Positions 7,466 to 17,199 of a DNA stretch of 64,000 nt are shown piece by piece (position 1 is the first letter of the stretch; each line of letters opens with the position of its first letter). The notes beneath the pieces are model-generated. The model was not told the origin of the DNA. It was given only the letters and a program-made list of their open reading frames with translations, and did not search any database. The DNA lies in the NCBI GenBank assembly GCA_951801655.1, contig CATONV010000003.1, forward strand, positions 1 to 64,000, written 5' to 3'. The DNA comes from an uncultured Oscillospiraceae bacterium (lineage in GTDB: Bacteria > Bacillota > Clostridia > Oscillospirales > Oscillospiraceae). A program made the position numbers and the translations under genes.

Positions 7466-8994
7466 GTCTTGCCATGATTTGGGACCACCTGTCCCTGGTG
7501 CTGTCCGCCCTCATCCTGGCCGTTGCTGCCGGCGTACCTCTGGGCCTGCTGGCCTACCTCTTCCCCAAGGCGGGGAAAGCCCTGCTGTGGATAGTGGATC
7601 TCATCCAGACCATCCCTGCCCTGGCTCTGCTGGGGGTTATCATGGTGGTGGCCGGACCGGGCTCCCCCACCGCTATGATCGGACTGGCCCTCTACTCCCT
7701 GCTGCCCATCGCCCGGAACTGCTCTCTGGGCCTGTCTCAGGTGCCCGCACACCTGAAAGAGGCCGCCGCCGGTATGGGCATGAGTCCCGTCTACCGCCTG
7801 TTCCATGTGGACATCCCTCTGGCCACCCCCATGCTGGTGACAGGCATTCGCATCGCCGCCGTCAACGCCATTGGCACCGCCGTCTTTGCCTCTTTCGTTG
7901 GGGGCGGCGGACTGGGCGGACTGTTCTACACTGCCATCCGCCAACGGAACATGGGCCAAATCCTCCTGGGCACCCTGGTGCTGATGGCTATGGCCCTGGT
8001 GCTGGACGTGGGGCTGGGCTATGTGGAACGGCGGCTGTCCGGCATCCACCGGAACACTCTCCCCGTCCCGGTGAAGGCGGCGGGCGGCATCGTTCTAGCC
8101 TTGGCCAGCGTGGCCCTGGTGGTGTCCATGGTCCTGCCCAGCCAGACTGCGGGACAGCTTGTCCTCTACGACGGGGACTACTCCGAGGTGAAGCTGATGC
8201 ACGCCATGGCTGAACTGCTGGTGGAGGACAAAACCGATTTGGACGTGGTCATTCTGGACCAGATGACCCAGGTGAACAACCACAACGAGCTGAAGGGCGA
8301 AAACCCCAGCTGCGACCTGATGTTCAGCTACGACGGCACGGTTCTCACCACCTTCCTGGGGCTGGACACCAGCGACATTCCCGATGGAATGACCCTCTAC
8401 GACTTTGTCAACGACACTGTTCGGGAGAGGGAAGGCCTGCGGCTGCTGGGCAAGGTGGGGCTGAACAACACCTACTCCATCGGCGTCACCCGGTCCGTTA
8501 TCGACCGGTACGGCGCGGAAACAATCTCCGATCTGGTCCCCGTGGCCGGGGAGCTGAACTTTGGCGCGGAGCACGAGTTCTACACTGAGGAGGGCAGCAT
8601 GAAGTACCAGCCCTTTGTGGACTTCTACGGCCTGAACTTCAAGTCCGCCAAGCCGGTGGACGTGGTGCTCAAGTACAACGCCGTGGAGGGCGGGGCCTTC
8701 GACGTGATGGTGGTTTACGCCACCGACGGCCTGAACAAGCGGGCCGGCCTCACCATTCTGGAGGACGACCTGGGCTTCTTCCCTGAGTATTTTGGGGCCT
8801 TCCTGGTGCGGGAGGACTTGTTCGACCGCTTCTACGACGCCGCCCCCAACCTGGAGCAGGTGCTGGAGCTGCTTACCGGCCAGGTGAGCAGCGAGGACAT
8901 GGTGGAGCTGACCTACGCCGTGGACGTAGACGGTCGGCCTGTGGTTGAAGTGGCCCGGGAATTCCTGATCTCCAAGGGCCTGCTGAGAGCATAG
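7462..8994 (+). CDS. ABC permease fused to a substrate-binding domain
   Basis: Residues 1-205 are a second permease domain (EAAAGMGMSPVYRLFHVDIPLATP is its coupling motif). A further hydrophobic segment near 212-232 follows, then an OpuAC-type binding domain to residue 510, displayed outside the membrane. The binding domain keeps landmarks such as LNFGAEHEFYTEEG and the C-terminal FFPEYFGAFLVRE. Fused domains are known in OpuABC and in ergothioneine importers (EgtUBC). The domain is divergent from typical OpuCC, so glycine betaine should not be assumed. Confidence 0.85.
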   Translation: MSLAMIWDHLSLVLSALILAVAAGVPLGLLAYLFPKAGKALLWIVDLIQTIPALALLGVIMVVAGPGSPTAMIGLALYSLLPIARNCSLGLSQVPAHLKEAAAGMGMSPVYRLFHVDIPLATPMLVTGIRIAAVNAIGTAVFASFVGGGGLGGLFYTAIRQRNMGQILLGTLVLMAMALVLDVGLGYVERRLSGIHRNTLPVPVKAAGGIVLALASVALVVSMVLPSQTAGQLVLYDGDYSEVKLMHAMAELLVEDKTDLDVVILDQMTQVNNHNELKGENPSCDLMFSYDGTVLTTFLGLDTSDIPDGMTLYDFVNDTVREREGLRLLGKVGLNNTYSIGVTRSVIDRYGAETISDLVPVAGELNFGAEHEFYTEEGSMKYQPFVDFYGLNFKSAKPVDVVLKYNAVEGGAFDVMVVYATDGLNKRAGLTILEDDLGFFPEYFGAFLVREDLFDRFYDAAPNLEQVLELLTGQVSSEDMVELTYAVDVDGRPVVEVAREFLISKGLLRA

Positions 8995-9029
8995 GACAGC
9001 CCCTCCCCCGCATACCTTAAACTAAACAG

Positions 9030-9052
9030 ATTCCCGCCTAACCGGCGGGAAT
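9030..9052 (+). terminator. Hairpin after the Opu-type operon
   Basis: A 9-bp perfect stem (9030-9038 with 9044-9052) between the transporter and ymxH. No strong U-tract follows, so it may be a weak terminator or an RNA-stabilising hairpin. Confidence 0.5.
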
Positions 9053-9077
9053 TCATATAACAATCGGGGGAATAGGT

Positions 9078-9311
9078 ATGGAAACACGCATTGCCGAGCT
9101 GCGGTATAAAGAGGTCATCAGCGTGGAGGACGGCGCCCGCTACGGCTATGTGGGCGACATGGAGGTGGACCTGGAGTCCGGCCAGGTCCAGGCCCTGGTG
9201 GTCCCCGGAAAGCGCCGCTTCTTCGGCCTCTTCGGTCGGGAGGAGGATAAGATTATCCCCTGGAACGCCGTGAAACGCTTCGGAGAGGACATTATTTTGG
9301 TTGAGAAGTAG
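9078..9311 (+). CDS. YlmC/YmxH family PRC-barrel sporulation protein
   Basis: A 77-residue single PRC-barrel protein of the YlmC/YmxH family, which is conserved in endospore formers. Family landmarks are RYKEVISVEDGARYGYVGDMEVD, QVQALVVPGKRRFFGLFGREED and IPWNAVKRFGEDIILV. The ATG at 9078 follows the purine-rich ATCGGGGGAATAGGT. It is monocistronic between two hairpins. Its biochemical role is unknown in the family; the link to sporulation comes from its distribution and expression in Bacillus. Confidence 0.88.
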   Translation: METRIAELRYKEVISVEDGARYGYVGDMEVDLESGQVQALVVPGKRRFFGLFGREEDKIIPWNAVKRFGEDIILVEK

Positions 9312-9340
9312 AAAAAGCCGCCCGGTTCGGGCGGCTTTTT
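9312..9340. terminator. Bidirectional terminator between ymxH and addA
   Basis: A perfect 13-bp stem (9312-9324 with 9328-9340) with A and T runs at the two ends, so it works in both directions. The addA stop codon begins at its edge. Confidence 0.92.
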
Positions 9341-12300
9341 CACAGTTCAATCGCCGTATCGGTGGCAAAAAACCACAGCACCTGCCGGTTGACGGGCTTG
9401 CCCAGGATGGCGGACAGGGCCAGGCAGTAGGCCTCCAGTTGGGGACGGTACTCCTCGGCGCGGTGTCTCTCGCCGCCGGGGGACACCCGGTCGCTTTTGA
9501 AGTCCACCACGGTGATGGAGCCGTCCTCCCCTTCGAACCAGGCATCGATGACGCCCTGGAGGAGGATTTCCTCCCCCTTGCCGTCGGGAAAGTAGTTCAG
9601 AGCGGAGTCCAGAACAGAGAATTTAAACTCCCTGCGACACCTCTCCCCCGCCGCAGCCATGGCCCGGCCCAGGGGACTGGTCAAAAAGGCGGACAGCCGC
9701 GCCGGATCCACCGCCTCCCGCTGGAGTCGGGTGAGAAAACCCGCCTTCTCCATACGCTCCAGCTCCATCCCCACCGCCTTCAGGCTGCTGTCCCCGTCCA
9801 GGGGCAGGTACTGCATGGCCAGGTGAAGGGCGGTGCCCCGCTGGGCGGAGGTGAGGCCCTTCTCCTCTGTGATAAAGTTCGGCCTGGTGATAGGCTTGCC
9901 CCGGCGGGCGGGCGGGACAGCGTCCTCCGCCGCCTCTCGGTCCAGGGCCCGGCCCTTGATCTGGGTGGCTGTCAGCTTGGAGGGCAGATTGGCCGCTGCC
10001 AGATGGGGATAGGTCCAGGCCAGTCGGGCACTCAGGTCCTCTCCGGTCTCCTCCTCCTGGGGCAGATCAGTGTAATGGTCTTCCGCCTTACGTTCCTCTC
10101 CCAGCGCGGTTCCGTCCACCCAGCGGATGTCCCAGGCTGGGCCGGCAGGGACTGTTCCCTCTTCGGGCAGGCCGGCCAGGGCCCGGAGGGCATCCCCCTC
10201 GGGCCGAGTGAGGGCGTGGAGCAGCACCCAGGCCCCCACGCTCTGCTGCCCCTCCAGCGCCATGGGCGAAACGGGCAGGCTCCCCCCCAGCCGTTCCAGG
10301 GCTTTTGCCCCCTCGGGCAGAGCCATGGTAAGAATCAGCTTTTCTTTGGCCCGGGTCATGGCCACGTAGAGCAGCCGCATCTCCTCCGCCAGCATCTCCC
10401 TCTCCACCCTGCGGGATACCGCCCGCCGGGCCAAAGTAGGGTACTCCACCATTCTCTCCAGATCCAGACAATAGGGACCTACTCCCAGCTCCGGGTGGAA
10501 CAGTACCGGGCGCATTGTGTCGTCCCGGTTCATTCGCCGGTTCAGATTGCACACCAGCACCACCGGGCTCTCCAGCCCCTTGGAGCGATGGACAGACAGG
10601 ACAGACACCCCCTCCCCCTCACGCCCGTTTCCGGCAGTGGTCCCCAACCGGGAACCGGTACTTCTCAGCCTCTCCAGCCGCAGCAGGAACTGGAACAGAG
10701 TGCGGCACCCGACGTCCTCCAGCCGGCCGGCCAGAGCGTAGAGGGACAGCAGGTTACTTTGGCGCTCTCCTCCATTCGGCATGGCGCCAAAGACCCCCAG
10801 CAAGTTGGTTTTTTCAAAAATGTGCCACATAAGCTGTCGGCAGGTGCGGTCCCCCGCTCCAAAGCGCAGCTCCTCCAGCCGTTCCAGAAAGCCCCGGCAC
10901 TCTTCATCCCCTGTCTCAGCGGCGTGGACCAGGGCGCTGTAAAAATCTCCCTTGCTGTCCGCCCGAAGCAGGGCCAGCTTGTCCCCGGAGAACCCGTACA
11001 CCGGGGAGCGCAGGGCGGCGATGAGGGGCACGTCCTGCCGGGGATTGTCCACAATCTGAAGGATGGCCAGGGTCACGTTGACCTCCGTGGTCTCAAATAA
11101 GTTGTCGCCTCCCTCGGCAGTCCAGGGGACGCCCTCCTCGGTGAGGGCCCGGAGGTAATGGTGGAGAGTCGCTTTGGGACTGCGCAGTAAAATCATCACG
11201 TCAGACGGGCGCAGGGGACGAAGACCGTCCCCCTCTTTGATAAGCAGAGGCTTGTCCAGCAGCTCCCGGACCCGCCGTGCGGCAAAGCGCGCCTCCAGCA
11301 GATCTTTGCTGTCCTTTTCTCCCTCCCGGTCCCCCAGAAATGACAGGTCCAGGACATCCAGCTCCAGGGCGTAGAGGTCGGGACCCACAGAACTTTCCTC
11401 CAAAAACGACTTTCCCGGCACCAGCTTCTGACTGTCGTCGTAGTCCATCTCGCCAAATTCAGTTGACATAATATTTCGAAACAGGTCATTGCACCCCTCC
11501 AGCACCTGCGGGCGGGAGCGAAAATTTCGGGCCAGCACCCGCCGCCTGGGCTGGCCGTCCACCGCCTCCTCTCCGTCGGGGAAGCGGCTGTACTTGCTTA
11601 AAAAGATGGAAGGGTCGGCCAGGCGGAACCGATAGATGGACTGCTTCACATCCCCCACCTGGACCAGCTTTCTCCCCCCGTCGGAGATAGCGTCAAAAAT
11701 GGCGTTCTGCACCCGGTTGGTGTCCTGATACTCGTCCACCAGCACCTCGTCGTATCGGCTGCCCACATATTTGGCCAGGGCGGTGGGCTCCCCCGCCCCG
11801 TCGGTGAGCAGCTTGACCGCGCAGTGCTCCAGGTCGGAGAAGTCCAAAAGCCCACGCCGGGCCTTTTCCCGGGAAAAGGCGGACTGAAAGTCCAACACCA
11901 GGTCCATCAGCGCCTCCACTACCGGGGCGGCCAGCGCCAACTCCTCCAGTTGGGCGGCGGTGTCACCGGACAGGAGGGGTTCCGTCCCCTTGTCCAGCAC
12001 CCCCTTGCACCGCTTTCGGATCGCCTTCACCCTCTCTCTGAGCAAAAGCGCCTCTTCCTCCCGGAAGGGACTCAGAATCAGGCTCCGCTTCTTCTTTCGC
12101 CCGGCTTCCGGAAAGGGGATGGGCAGCCTTGCGCGGGCCCCGTCCCAGGTTTTTTCCCGCAAAAAGTTCTCCAGTCCCTCCAGGGTGGCAGAAATCGCGG
12201 GGGCATAGTTGACCTCCAGCAGCTCATCCACCCCGCACAGCTCCAGGGCCTGAAGCAGCCGTTCCCGGCAGGCCTCCGCCTGCCGCCTGGCGGCCTTCAG

Positions 12301-12948
12301 TAGGGCGACGCCCCAGGGGGTCTCCGACATATCGGACACCCCTTCCAGCCGCCACACCCTCTTCTGTTCCTCCAGCCAGCGGGTAGGGTCCGGGTGACTC
12401 TGCACCTTGGAAAAGACGTCCGTGGTAATCTGGGCCAGCTTGCTGTCGTCCCGACCGGCAGACAGAGAGTCCACCAGCCGGGCAAAGGGGCTGTCCTGCG
12501 TCAGGCCCTCATACTTTCTGTCCAGCACCTCCTCCAGCACCTGGGCCATGAGAACCTTCTCCTCCCCCTCGTCGCACAGACGAAAGTCCGGATCCAGATC
12601 CAGCAGGTGGCCGTTCTCTCGGAGCAGGGCGGCACAGAACGAGTGGATGGTGGAAATCTGCGTCTGGTAGATCAGGGTGGTCTGACGGCGCAGGTGACGG
12701 TCGTTGGGGGCGCCCGCCAGTCGGTCAGACAGCTCCTGGGCGATCCGCCCCCGCAGCTCCGCCGCAGCAGCCTTGGTGTAGGTAATAACCAGGAAGCGGT
12801 CAATGTCGATTCCCTCCTTGGTCACTCGGTCCAGCAGCCTCTCCACCAGCACCCGGGTTTTCCCCGACCCGGCCGCCGCCGATACCAGCAGCTCTCCGCC
12901 CCGGTCGTCTACAATTTTCTTCTGTTCGTCTGTTAAAGGGAAGGGCAT
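9340..12948 (-). CDS. addA: ATP-dependent helicase/nuclease subunit AddA
   Basis: Helicase-nuclease subunit of AddAB, which resects double-strand breaks and prepares 3' ends for RecA. It has 1202 residues, the normal size. The UvrD-like helicase has Walker A SAAAGSGKT (23-31), motif Ia VITYTKAAAAELRGRI, motif II VDEYQDTN, QVGDVKQSIYRFR and motif VI LLYVAMTRAKEKL. The C-terminal RecB-like nuclease carries VVDFKSD with the catalytic D and K. The ATG follows AAAGGAGACCGACCT. It is the last gene of an addB/kinase/addA operon; normally addA directly follows addB. Confidence 0.97.
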   Translation of the reverse strand: MPFPLTDEQKKIVDDRGGELLVSAAAGSGKTRVLVERLLDRVTKEGIDIDRFLVITYTKAAAAELRGRIAQELSDRLAGAPNDRHLRRQTTLIYQTQISTIHSFCAALLRENGHLLDLDPDFRLCDEGEEKVLMAQVLEEVLDRKYEGLTQDSPFARLVDSLSAGRDDSKLAQITTDVFSKVQSHPDPTRWLEEQKRVWRLEGVSDMSETPWGVALLKAARRQAEACRERLLQALELCGVDELLEVNYAPAISATLEGLENFLREKTWDGARARLPIPFPEAGRKKKRSLILSPFREEEALLLRERVKAIRKRCKGVLDKGTEPLLSGDTAAQLEELALAAPVVEALMDLVLDFQSAFSREKARRGLLDFSDLEHCAVKLLTDGAGEPTALAKYVGSRYDEVLVDEYQDTNRVQNAIFDAISDGGRKLVQVGDVKQSIYRFRLADPSIFLSKYSRFPDGEEAVDGQPRRRVLARNFRSRPQVLEGCNDLFRNIMSTEFGEMDYDDSQKLVPGKSFLEESSVGPDLYALELDVLDLSFLGDREGEKDSKDLLEARFAARRVRELLDKPLLIKEGDGLRPLRPSDVMILLRSPKATLHHYLRALTEEGVPWTAEGGDNLFETTEVNVTLAILQIVDNPRQDVPLIAALRSPVYGFSGDKLALLRADSKGDFYSALVHAAETGDEECRGFLERLEELRFGAGDRTCRQLMWHIFEKTNLLGVFGAMPNGGERQSNLLSLYALAGRLEDVGCRTLFQFLLRLERLRSTGSRLGTTAGNGREGEGVSVLSVHRSKGLESPVVLVCNLNRRMNRDDTMRPVLFHPELGVGPYCLDLERMVEYPTLARRAVSRRVEREMLAEEMRLLYVAMTRAKEKLILTMALPEGAKALERLGGSLPVSPMALEGQQSVGAWVLLHALTRPEGDALRALAGLPEEGTVPAGPAWDIRWVDGTALGEERKAEDHYTDLPQEEETGEDLSARLAWTYPHLAAANLPSKLTATQIKGRALDREAAEDAVPPARRGKPITRPNFITEEKGLTSAQRGTALHLAMQYLPLDGDSSLKAVGMELERMEKAGFLTRLQREAVDPARLSAFLTSPLGRAMAAAGERCRREFKFSVLDSALNYFPDGKGEEILLQGVIDAWFEGEDGSITVVDFKSDRVSPGGERHRAEEYRPQLEAYCLALSAILGKPVNRQVLWFFATDTAIEL

Positions 12949-12961
12949 AGGTCGGTCTCCT

Positions 12962-13804
12962 TTACTCCGTCAGCACACTCAGATACTTTTCAATGCGGAT
13001 GCCGTTGTTCCTCTCAGCCACGTCCTGTTCCAGGAAAATCAGCCGCTCCAGCAGTTCCACCGCCTTTTGGACCGCCTGGGGCAGAGACTTGCCCCCCAGC
13101 AGCTGGCCGGTGAGCAGGGAGGTAAAAATGTCCCCGGTACCGGGGAAATGGGCCTTGATGAAGCGATAGGGAACAGTAAAACACGTCCCCGCCTGTCCGT
13201 CGTAACCCCACACCACATGCTGGCCCGACTCCTTCTCCCGGCCGCTGGTGACAACCGCCGATTTCGGCCCCAGCTCCAGTAATCCGTCCAGCACCCGGCG
13301 GGCCTGCTCCGCCGTCAGCAGTTCCTCTCCTTCATAAAGCCCGGTGAGGAACTCCCCCTCTGTCAGGTTGGGGACAATCACATCCGCCGCCCTCACAAAG
13401 CGCCGCATGTTTTTCACTGTCTCCTTTGTGGAGCCATTGTACAGCTTGCCGCCGTCCCCCATGATGGGGTCGGTCACTACCAGCAGGCCGTCCTTCCGTT
13501 GGCTGTCGATAAAATCCCGGAGCAGGTCCACCTGATCTGCCGAAGCCAGAAAGCCGGTGGTGATGCAGTCAAACTGGAACCCCAGCTCCCGCCATACCTG
13601 GATGGTCTGGCGCATGTAGTGCGTGGTGTCCAGAACGGAGAATCTTCCGTAGTCAAAGTTATTGGAGACCAGAGCGGTGGGGAGGTTATAAATACTGTGG
13701 CCCATGTTGGACAAAATGGGCAGTATCCCCGCCAGGCCCATCTTTCCGTAACCGGGCATGTCGCCGATTATGAGAATGTTTTTGCTGTTTTCCAAACGAT
13801 TCAA
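12962..13804 (-). CDS. Pyridoxamine/pyridoxal kinase
   Basis: Phosphorylates pyridoxal, pyridoxamine or pyridoxine at the 5' hydroxyl in vitamin B6 salvage. The 280 residues fit the ribokinase-like PdxK/PdxY/ThiD group: NILIIGDMPGYGKMGLAG at the N-terminus, TDPIMGDGGKLYNG, IVPNLTEGEFLTG, and the C-terminal catalytic loop FPGTGDIFTSLLTGQ with the GTGD anion hole. It sits between addB and addA, its ATG overlapping the addB stop by 4 bp, and addA starts 13 nt downstream. There is no obvious functional link to DNA repair. Confidence 0.9.
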   Translation of the reverse strand: MNRLENSKNILIIGDMPGYGKMGLAGILPILSNMGHSIYNLPTALVSNNFDYGRFSVLDTTHYMRQTIQVWRELGFQFDCITTGFLASADQVDLLRDFIDSQRKDGLLVVTDPIMGDGGKLYNGSTKETVKNMRRFVRAADVIVPNLTEGEFLTGLYEGEELLTAEQARRVLDGLLELGPKSAVVTSGREKESGQHVVWGYDGQAGTCFTVPYRFIKAHFPGTGDIFTSLLTGQLLGGKSLPQAVQKAVELLERLIFLEQDVAERNNGIRIEKYLSVLTE

Positions 13805-16800
13805 CCCTCTTCCTCAATCTGTGTCCAAAACTCCTGGGCGCTCACGTTGGCCAGCCAGCGTTTGCAGTCGCCGCCCCGGCCGGGCTCGAAGTGACAGGCG
13901 GCGGCATAATCGCAAAAGCGGCAGGCGTTTTTCTCCGGTCCCCGCCAGAAGGGATCGGCGGCAATGCTGCCCCCGGCCAGCTCCTGGCAGATATCCTCCA
14001 GCACCCGCTGGACATGCCGCCCCAGCTTGCCCAGCTGCTCGGCGGAGGCCAGGGCCTCTCCGGAAATCTGCCCGGTGGACTTACTCACCCGCAGGGGCAG
14101 AAAACGGTAGCCGCCTTCTCTCCGGATCTCCATGGCGTCCAGCACCTGCTGATCGTTTACCACAAGGCCGCTGCGCACCAGCTCCTTGTCCACCCGCTTT
14201 CTCAGCTCCTCGTCGCTCATGGCCCGACTGCCCCGGATGACCGCCTCCCGGGCGGGCAGATAGAGAACGCCCGCCCCCTCCACGGGAAGGCCGTAGAGGT
14301 CCTGCCCCTTCTCCTCCAGGGTGAACAGGTAGAGAAGCATTTGAAGGCCCAGACCGTTCCACACCTCGGTCAGGTCAAAGCTCTTTCGTCCTGTCTTGTA
14401 GTCCACCACCCGCAGGTTAAGCCGACCGCTGTCGTCCACCCAGCCGTCCACCCGATCCACAAAACCGGTGATGCTGATCGTAACGCCGCGATAGGTGAGC
14501 TCAACCGCGGGCAGGTCGGGCTCCCCACCATCCCTTCCCTTGCCAAAACCCAGTTCGAAGGAGATGGGCCTGAATTTGGAAGCGAGTAACTCCTCCGCCA
14601 CGTTATCCACCACCGCCTGCACCGAGCGGAGGAGGCGGCGGAATAAGTACTGAAACCGGGGTGTCTGTCCCTCCAGCCCCCCCAGCTCCTCCGCCACATA
14701 GCGATCCACTGCCTGTTTGGTCAGTCGGCGCAGCTTTCGCTGCTTCTCCTCCATATCTGGCATGGCCGTTTGAGAAAACATCTCGTCCTGCAAAACATTC
14801 TCCAGCACATAGTGGACAAAGGTCCCGTACTCAGGCGCTGTAAAGCCAGCGGGTTTGCGCGGCTCCGCCTCCAGCCCGTAGCGCATGAAATAGGAGAAGT
14901 GGCAGGACCTGTACTTGTCCATCCGGGAGGCCGACATGGGTACCCGCCGTCCGTACAGCCGATCCACCGCCTGGCGGGACAGCCGTCCTCTCTCCCAAAC
15001 AGCGGCCCGGTCCAGCCGGGCCACCTGTTCCTCCAGGCCGGGCAGATGCTCCAGGGCCTGCCGGGCCAATTGATTCCGTCCCGCCTGTTCCAGAGCGGGC
15101 AGCGGAGCCTCCAGCCGGAAGGTGCCTCTCAGCTCTCCCTCCTGCACCGGCCGCAAATCGCGAAACAGCAGCCGAAGCCGGCCCACCAGAAAGCTGGGCC
15201 GCCTCTCCTCTCCATCGAAGCCCTGAGAGGGCCAGGTGACCACCAGCTTTTGACTGGGCCGGGCACAGATCTGATAGATGGTGGTCATCTCCCGGTAAAG
15301 CAGGTCACGCTGGGACTGGGCCAACTCCAGGCCGTAGGCGGACAGCAGGGCCCGATCGTCGTCAGACAGCAGGCCCGGGGCCGTCCCCACCTGGGGCAGG
15401 GACGCGTCGTCCGCCCCCAGAAGGAAGAGAATCTTTACCCGGTGCCCGGTCTGACGGGTGGTCTCCCCCGCCGTCACCCGGTCCAGAGAGACAGGGATGG
15501 TGCCCACATCGTATTGGGACAGCACCAGCCGGAACAGCACAGCGAACTCCTCCAGCTCCATGGGGGCGTCGCCCAGCAGGCTGGCGCACTGCTCCAGTCC
15601 GCCGCACAGAATGTCCCACAGCTGCCGGTATTCCTCTGCCAAAGCGGGTTCTCCCCGCCGAAACAGGATATCTACCCTCTCCTCCAGCCGCTCCGGAAGG
15701 CCAATTTCCGCCAAGAACGTATAAAGTGCCGCGGCCTGTCCCTTTCCCGTCCGGTCGGGATTTTTTCGAAGGGTCTCCAAGGGCGAGGCCGCCCGGCAGC
15801 GGGCGCCCTCCACCAAGGCAAGCAGATCCCGATCCTCCTGCCGCCATTTCTGCCCATAGCCCTTGGGGTGCCAGGACCATTCCTTTTTCTGTGTCCAACG
15901 GCTGCCCTTTATGTCCCATTTCAGAACATAGTTCTCCAACAGGTCGATCTCCTCCTGGGACAGATCGGTCAAACCGGTCTTCAGATAGCGGAAGATATCG
16001 TCATAGCGGTAGCCACCTGCGGTGGTGTCCAGGGCGGCGGTGACCAGCGCCAGAACCGGTTTCTCCAAGATGTCCGCCATGGCGGAGGAGAAAACCGGCA
16101 CTCCATACCGACCGAACACCGACTCCACCAAATCCCGGTAGGCCCCATAGTTCCGGGCAGCCACACCAATATCCCGGAAACGATAACCCTCCTCCCGGAC
16201 CAGCTGCAAAATGCGGGCGGCAGTCCACTCCACCTCGCTCCGGGGGGAGGCGGCCTGAAACAGCTCCACCGCCCCCGCGCAGTCCGCCGGGACACTCTCC
16301 CCAAAGAGCGTCTTCTCCAAATGGATCAGAGGTTCCAACTTGTCCGCCGTCTGGGCGACAAGGTGTTCCACTTCACAGGGAATCCCCGCCTCCTGGGCAA
16401 ATCGCACAAGGGTCTTGGCGGTACGCCGGGCGGGTGAAAATATCTCCTCCCCCTCCAGGCCGTCGCAGGTGAGGGTGACGGTCATATCGTGTCCCTGAAC
16501 CATGAGCAGACGCAGCAGCTCCCCCTGCTGAGGGGTAAAATCGGTAAAGCCGTCCAGCCAGAAATCCACCCCCGCCCCCCAGCGGCAGGCGCGCAGCTTG
16601 TCTGCCGCCCGGGTCAGCCTGTCCCGGGGGTCCAGGGCGGTCCGGGCGGCGAGGGCGTCATATTCCCCGAAAATAAGCCCCAGATCCCGAAGCTTGTCCC
16701 CTTCGGGCCCCGGGGCCTCCTCTCCCGCCTGAATGAGTGTTCCGGGGGGGACCCGGCAGCTCTTCAGCTCGTCTGCCGTGGCCAGCAGCGAGGTAAGAAA

Positions 16801-17139
16801 GGCCGGACGGCGGGAGGGCCGGCTGTACACCGTCAGCCCGGAGGCCACCCCCTGGACCGCCCGATACATGAGCAGCAGCCGCCCGCCGGGCTCCAGCTCC
16901 TCCTCTCCCAGACCGCCGGCCTTTTGAAAAATACGGTTGGCCAGCCGGCTGAAGGACAACACCTCAGCGTACAGATTGGTCCGGGGTCCGCCTGCGGCGC
17001 ACAGCGCCCGTTCCGTCTCGTGGGACTGCTGCTCCGGCACCAGCAGCACCTGGTGTCTCTCCTCCCCCGCCCGGCACAAACGGGACAGCACCGCAGCGGT
17101 TTTTCCCGCGCCGGCCCGGCCCAATAACAACTTGAACAT
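13801..17139 (-). CDS. addB: ATP-dependent nuclease subunit AddB
   Basis: Partner of AddA. Its helicase-like fold recognises Chi and its nuclease degrades the 5' strand. In 1112 residues, an intact N-terminal Walker A GRAGAGKT (7-14) is followed by inactive helicase modules. The C-terminal nuclease has VVDYKTGRKSFDL. The AddB 4Fe-4S cluster ligands are visible: a distant Cys in MDKYRSCHFSYFMRYGL and the C-terminal CRFCDYAAAC (C-x2-C-x5-C). The ATG follows GAAAGGAGACACC. It is the first gene of the operon, ending in a 4-bp overlap with the kinase. Confidence 0.96.
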   Translation of the reverse strand: MFKLLLGRAGAGKTAAVLSRLCRAGEERHQVLLVPEQQSHETERALCAAGGPRTNLYAEVLSFSRLANRIFQKAGGLGEEELEPGGRLLLMYRAVQGVASGLTVYSRPSRRPAFLTSLLATADELKSCRVPPGTLIQAGEEAPGPEGDKLRDLGLIFGEYDALAARTALDPRDRLTRAADKLRACRWGAGVDFWLDGFTDFTPQQGELLRLLMVQGHDMTVTLTCDGLEGEEIFSPARRTAKTLVRFAQEAGIPCEVEHLVAQTADKLEPLIHLEKTLFGESVPADCAGAVELFQAASPRSEVEWTAARILQLVREEGYRFRDIGVAARNYGAYRDLVESVFGRYGVPVFSSAMADILEKPVLALVTAALDTTAGGYRYDDIFRYLKTGLTDLSQEEIDLLENYVLKWDIKGSRWTQKKEWSWHPKGYGQKWRQEDRDLLALVEGARCRAASPLETLRKNPDRTGKGQAAALYTFLAEIGLPERLEERVDILFRRGEPALAEEYRQLWDILCGGLEQCASLLGDAPMELEEFAVLFRLVLSQYDVGTIPVSLDRVTAGETTRQTGHRVKILFLLGADDASLPQVGTAPGLLSDDDRALLSAYGLELAQSQRDLLYREMTTIYQICARPSQKLVVTWPSQGFDGEERRPSFLVGRLRLLFRDLRPVQEGELRGTFRLEAPLPALEQAGRNQLARQALEHLPGLEEQVARLDRAAVWERGRLSRQAVDRLYGRRVPMSASRMDKYRSCHFSYFMRYGLEAEPRKPAGFTAPEYGTFVHYVLENVLQDEMFSQTAMPDMEEKQRKLRRLTKQAVDRYVAEELGGLEGQTPRFQYLFRRLLRSVQAVVDNVAEELLASKFRPISFELGFGKGRDGGEPDLPAVELTYRGVTISITGFVDRVDGWVDDSGRLNLRVVDYKTGRKSFDLTEVWNGLGLQMLLYLFTLEEKGQDLYGLPVEGAGVLYLPAREAVIRGSRAMSDEELRKRVDKELVRSGLVVNDQQVLDAMEIRREGGYRFLPLRVSKSTGQISGEALASAEQLGKLGRHVQRVLEDICQELAGGSIAADPFWRGPEKNACRFCDYAAACHFEPGRGGDCKRWLANVSAQEFWTQIEEEG

Positions 17140-17165
17140 GCAGGGTGTCTCCTTTCTCTACAGTC

Positions 17166-17193
17166 AAAGGCTTCCCGCAGGGGCGGGAAGCCT
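17166..17193. terminator. Hairpin between perM-like gene and addB
   Basis: A 12-13 bp GC-rich stem with a 4-nt loop between the perM-like stop and the addB start. The U-tract on the minus strand is short, so partial termination is likely and addB may also receive transcripts from purB-perM. Confidence 0.6.
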
Positions 17194-17199
17194 TTTGGT

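Noticed and set aside
9301-11100. 599-codon frame on the plus strand opposite addA
   Set aside because: Antisense shadow of addA; low-complexity Gln/Gly/Pro-rich translation and it begins inside a terminator.
14770-16437. 555-codon frame on the plus strand opposite addB
   Set aside because: Antisense shadow with no SD and no recognisable domain.
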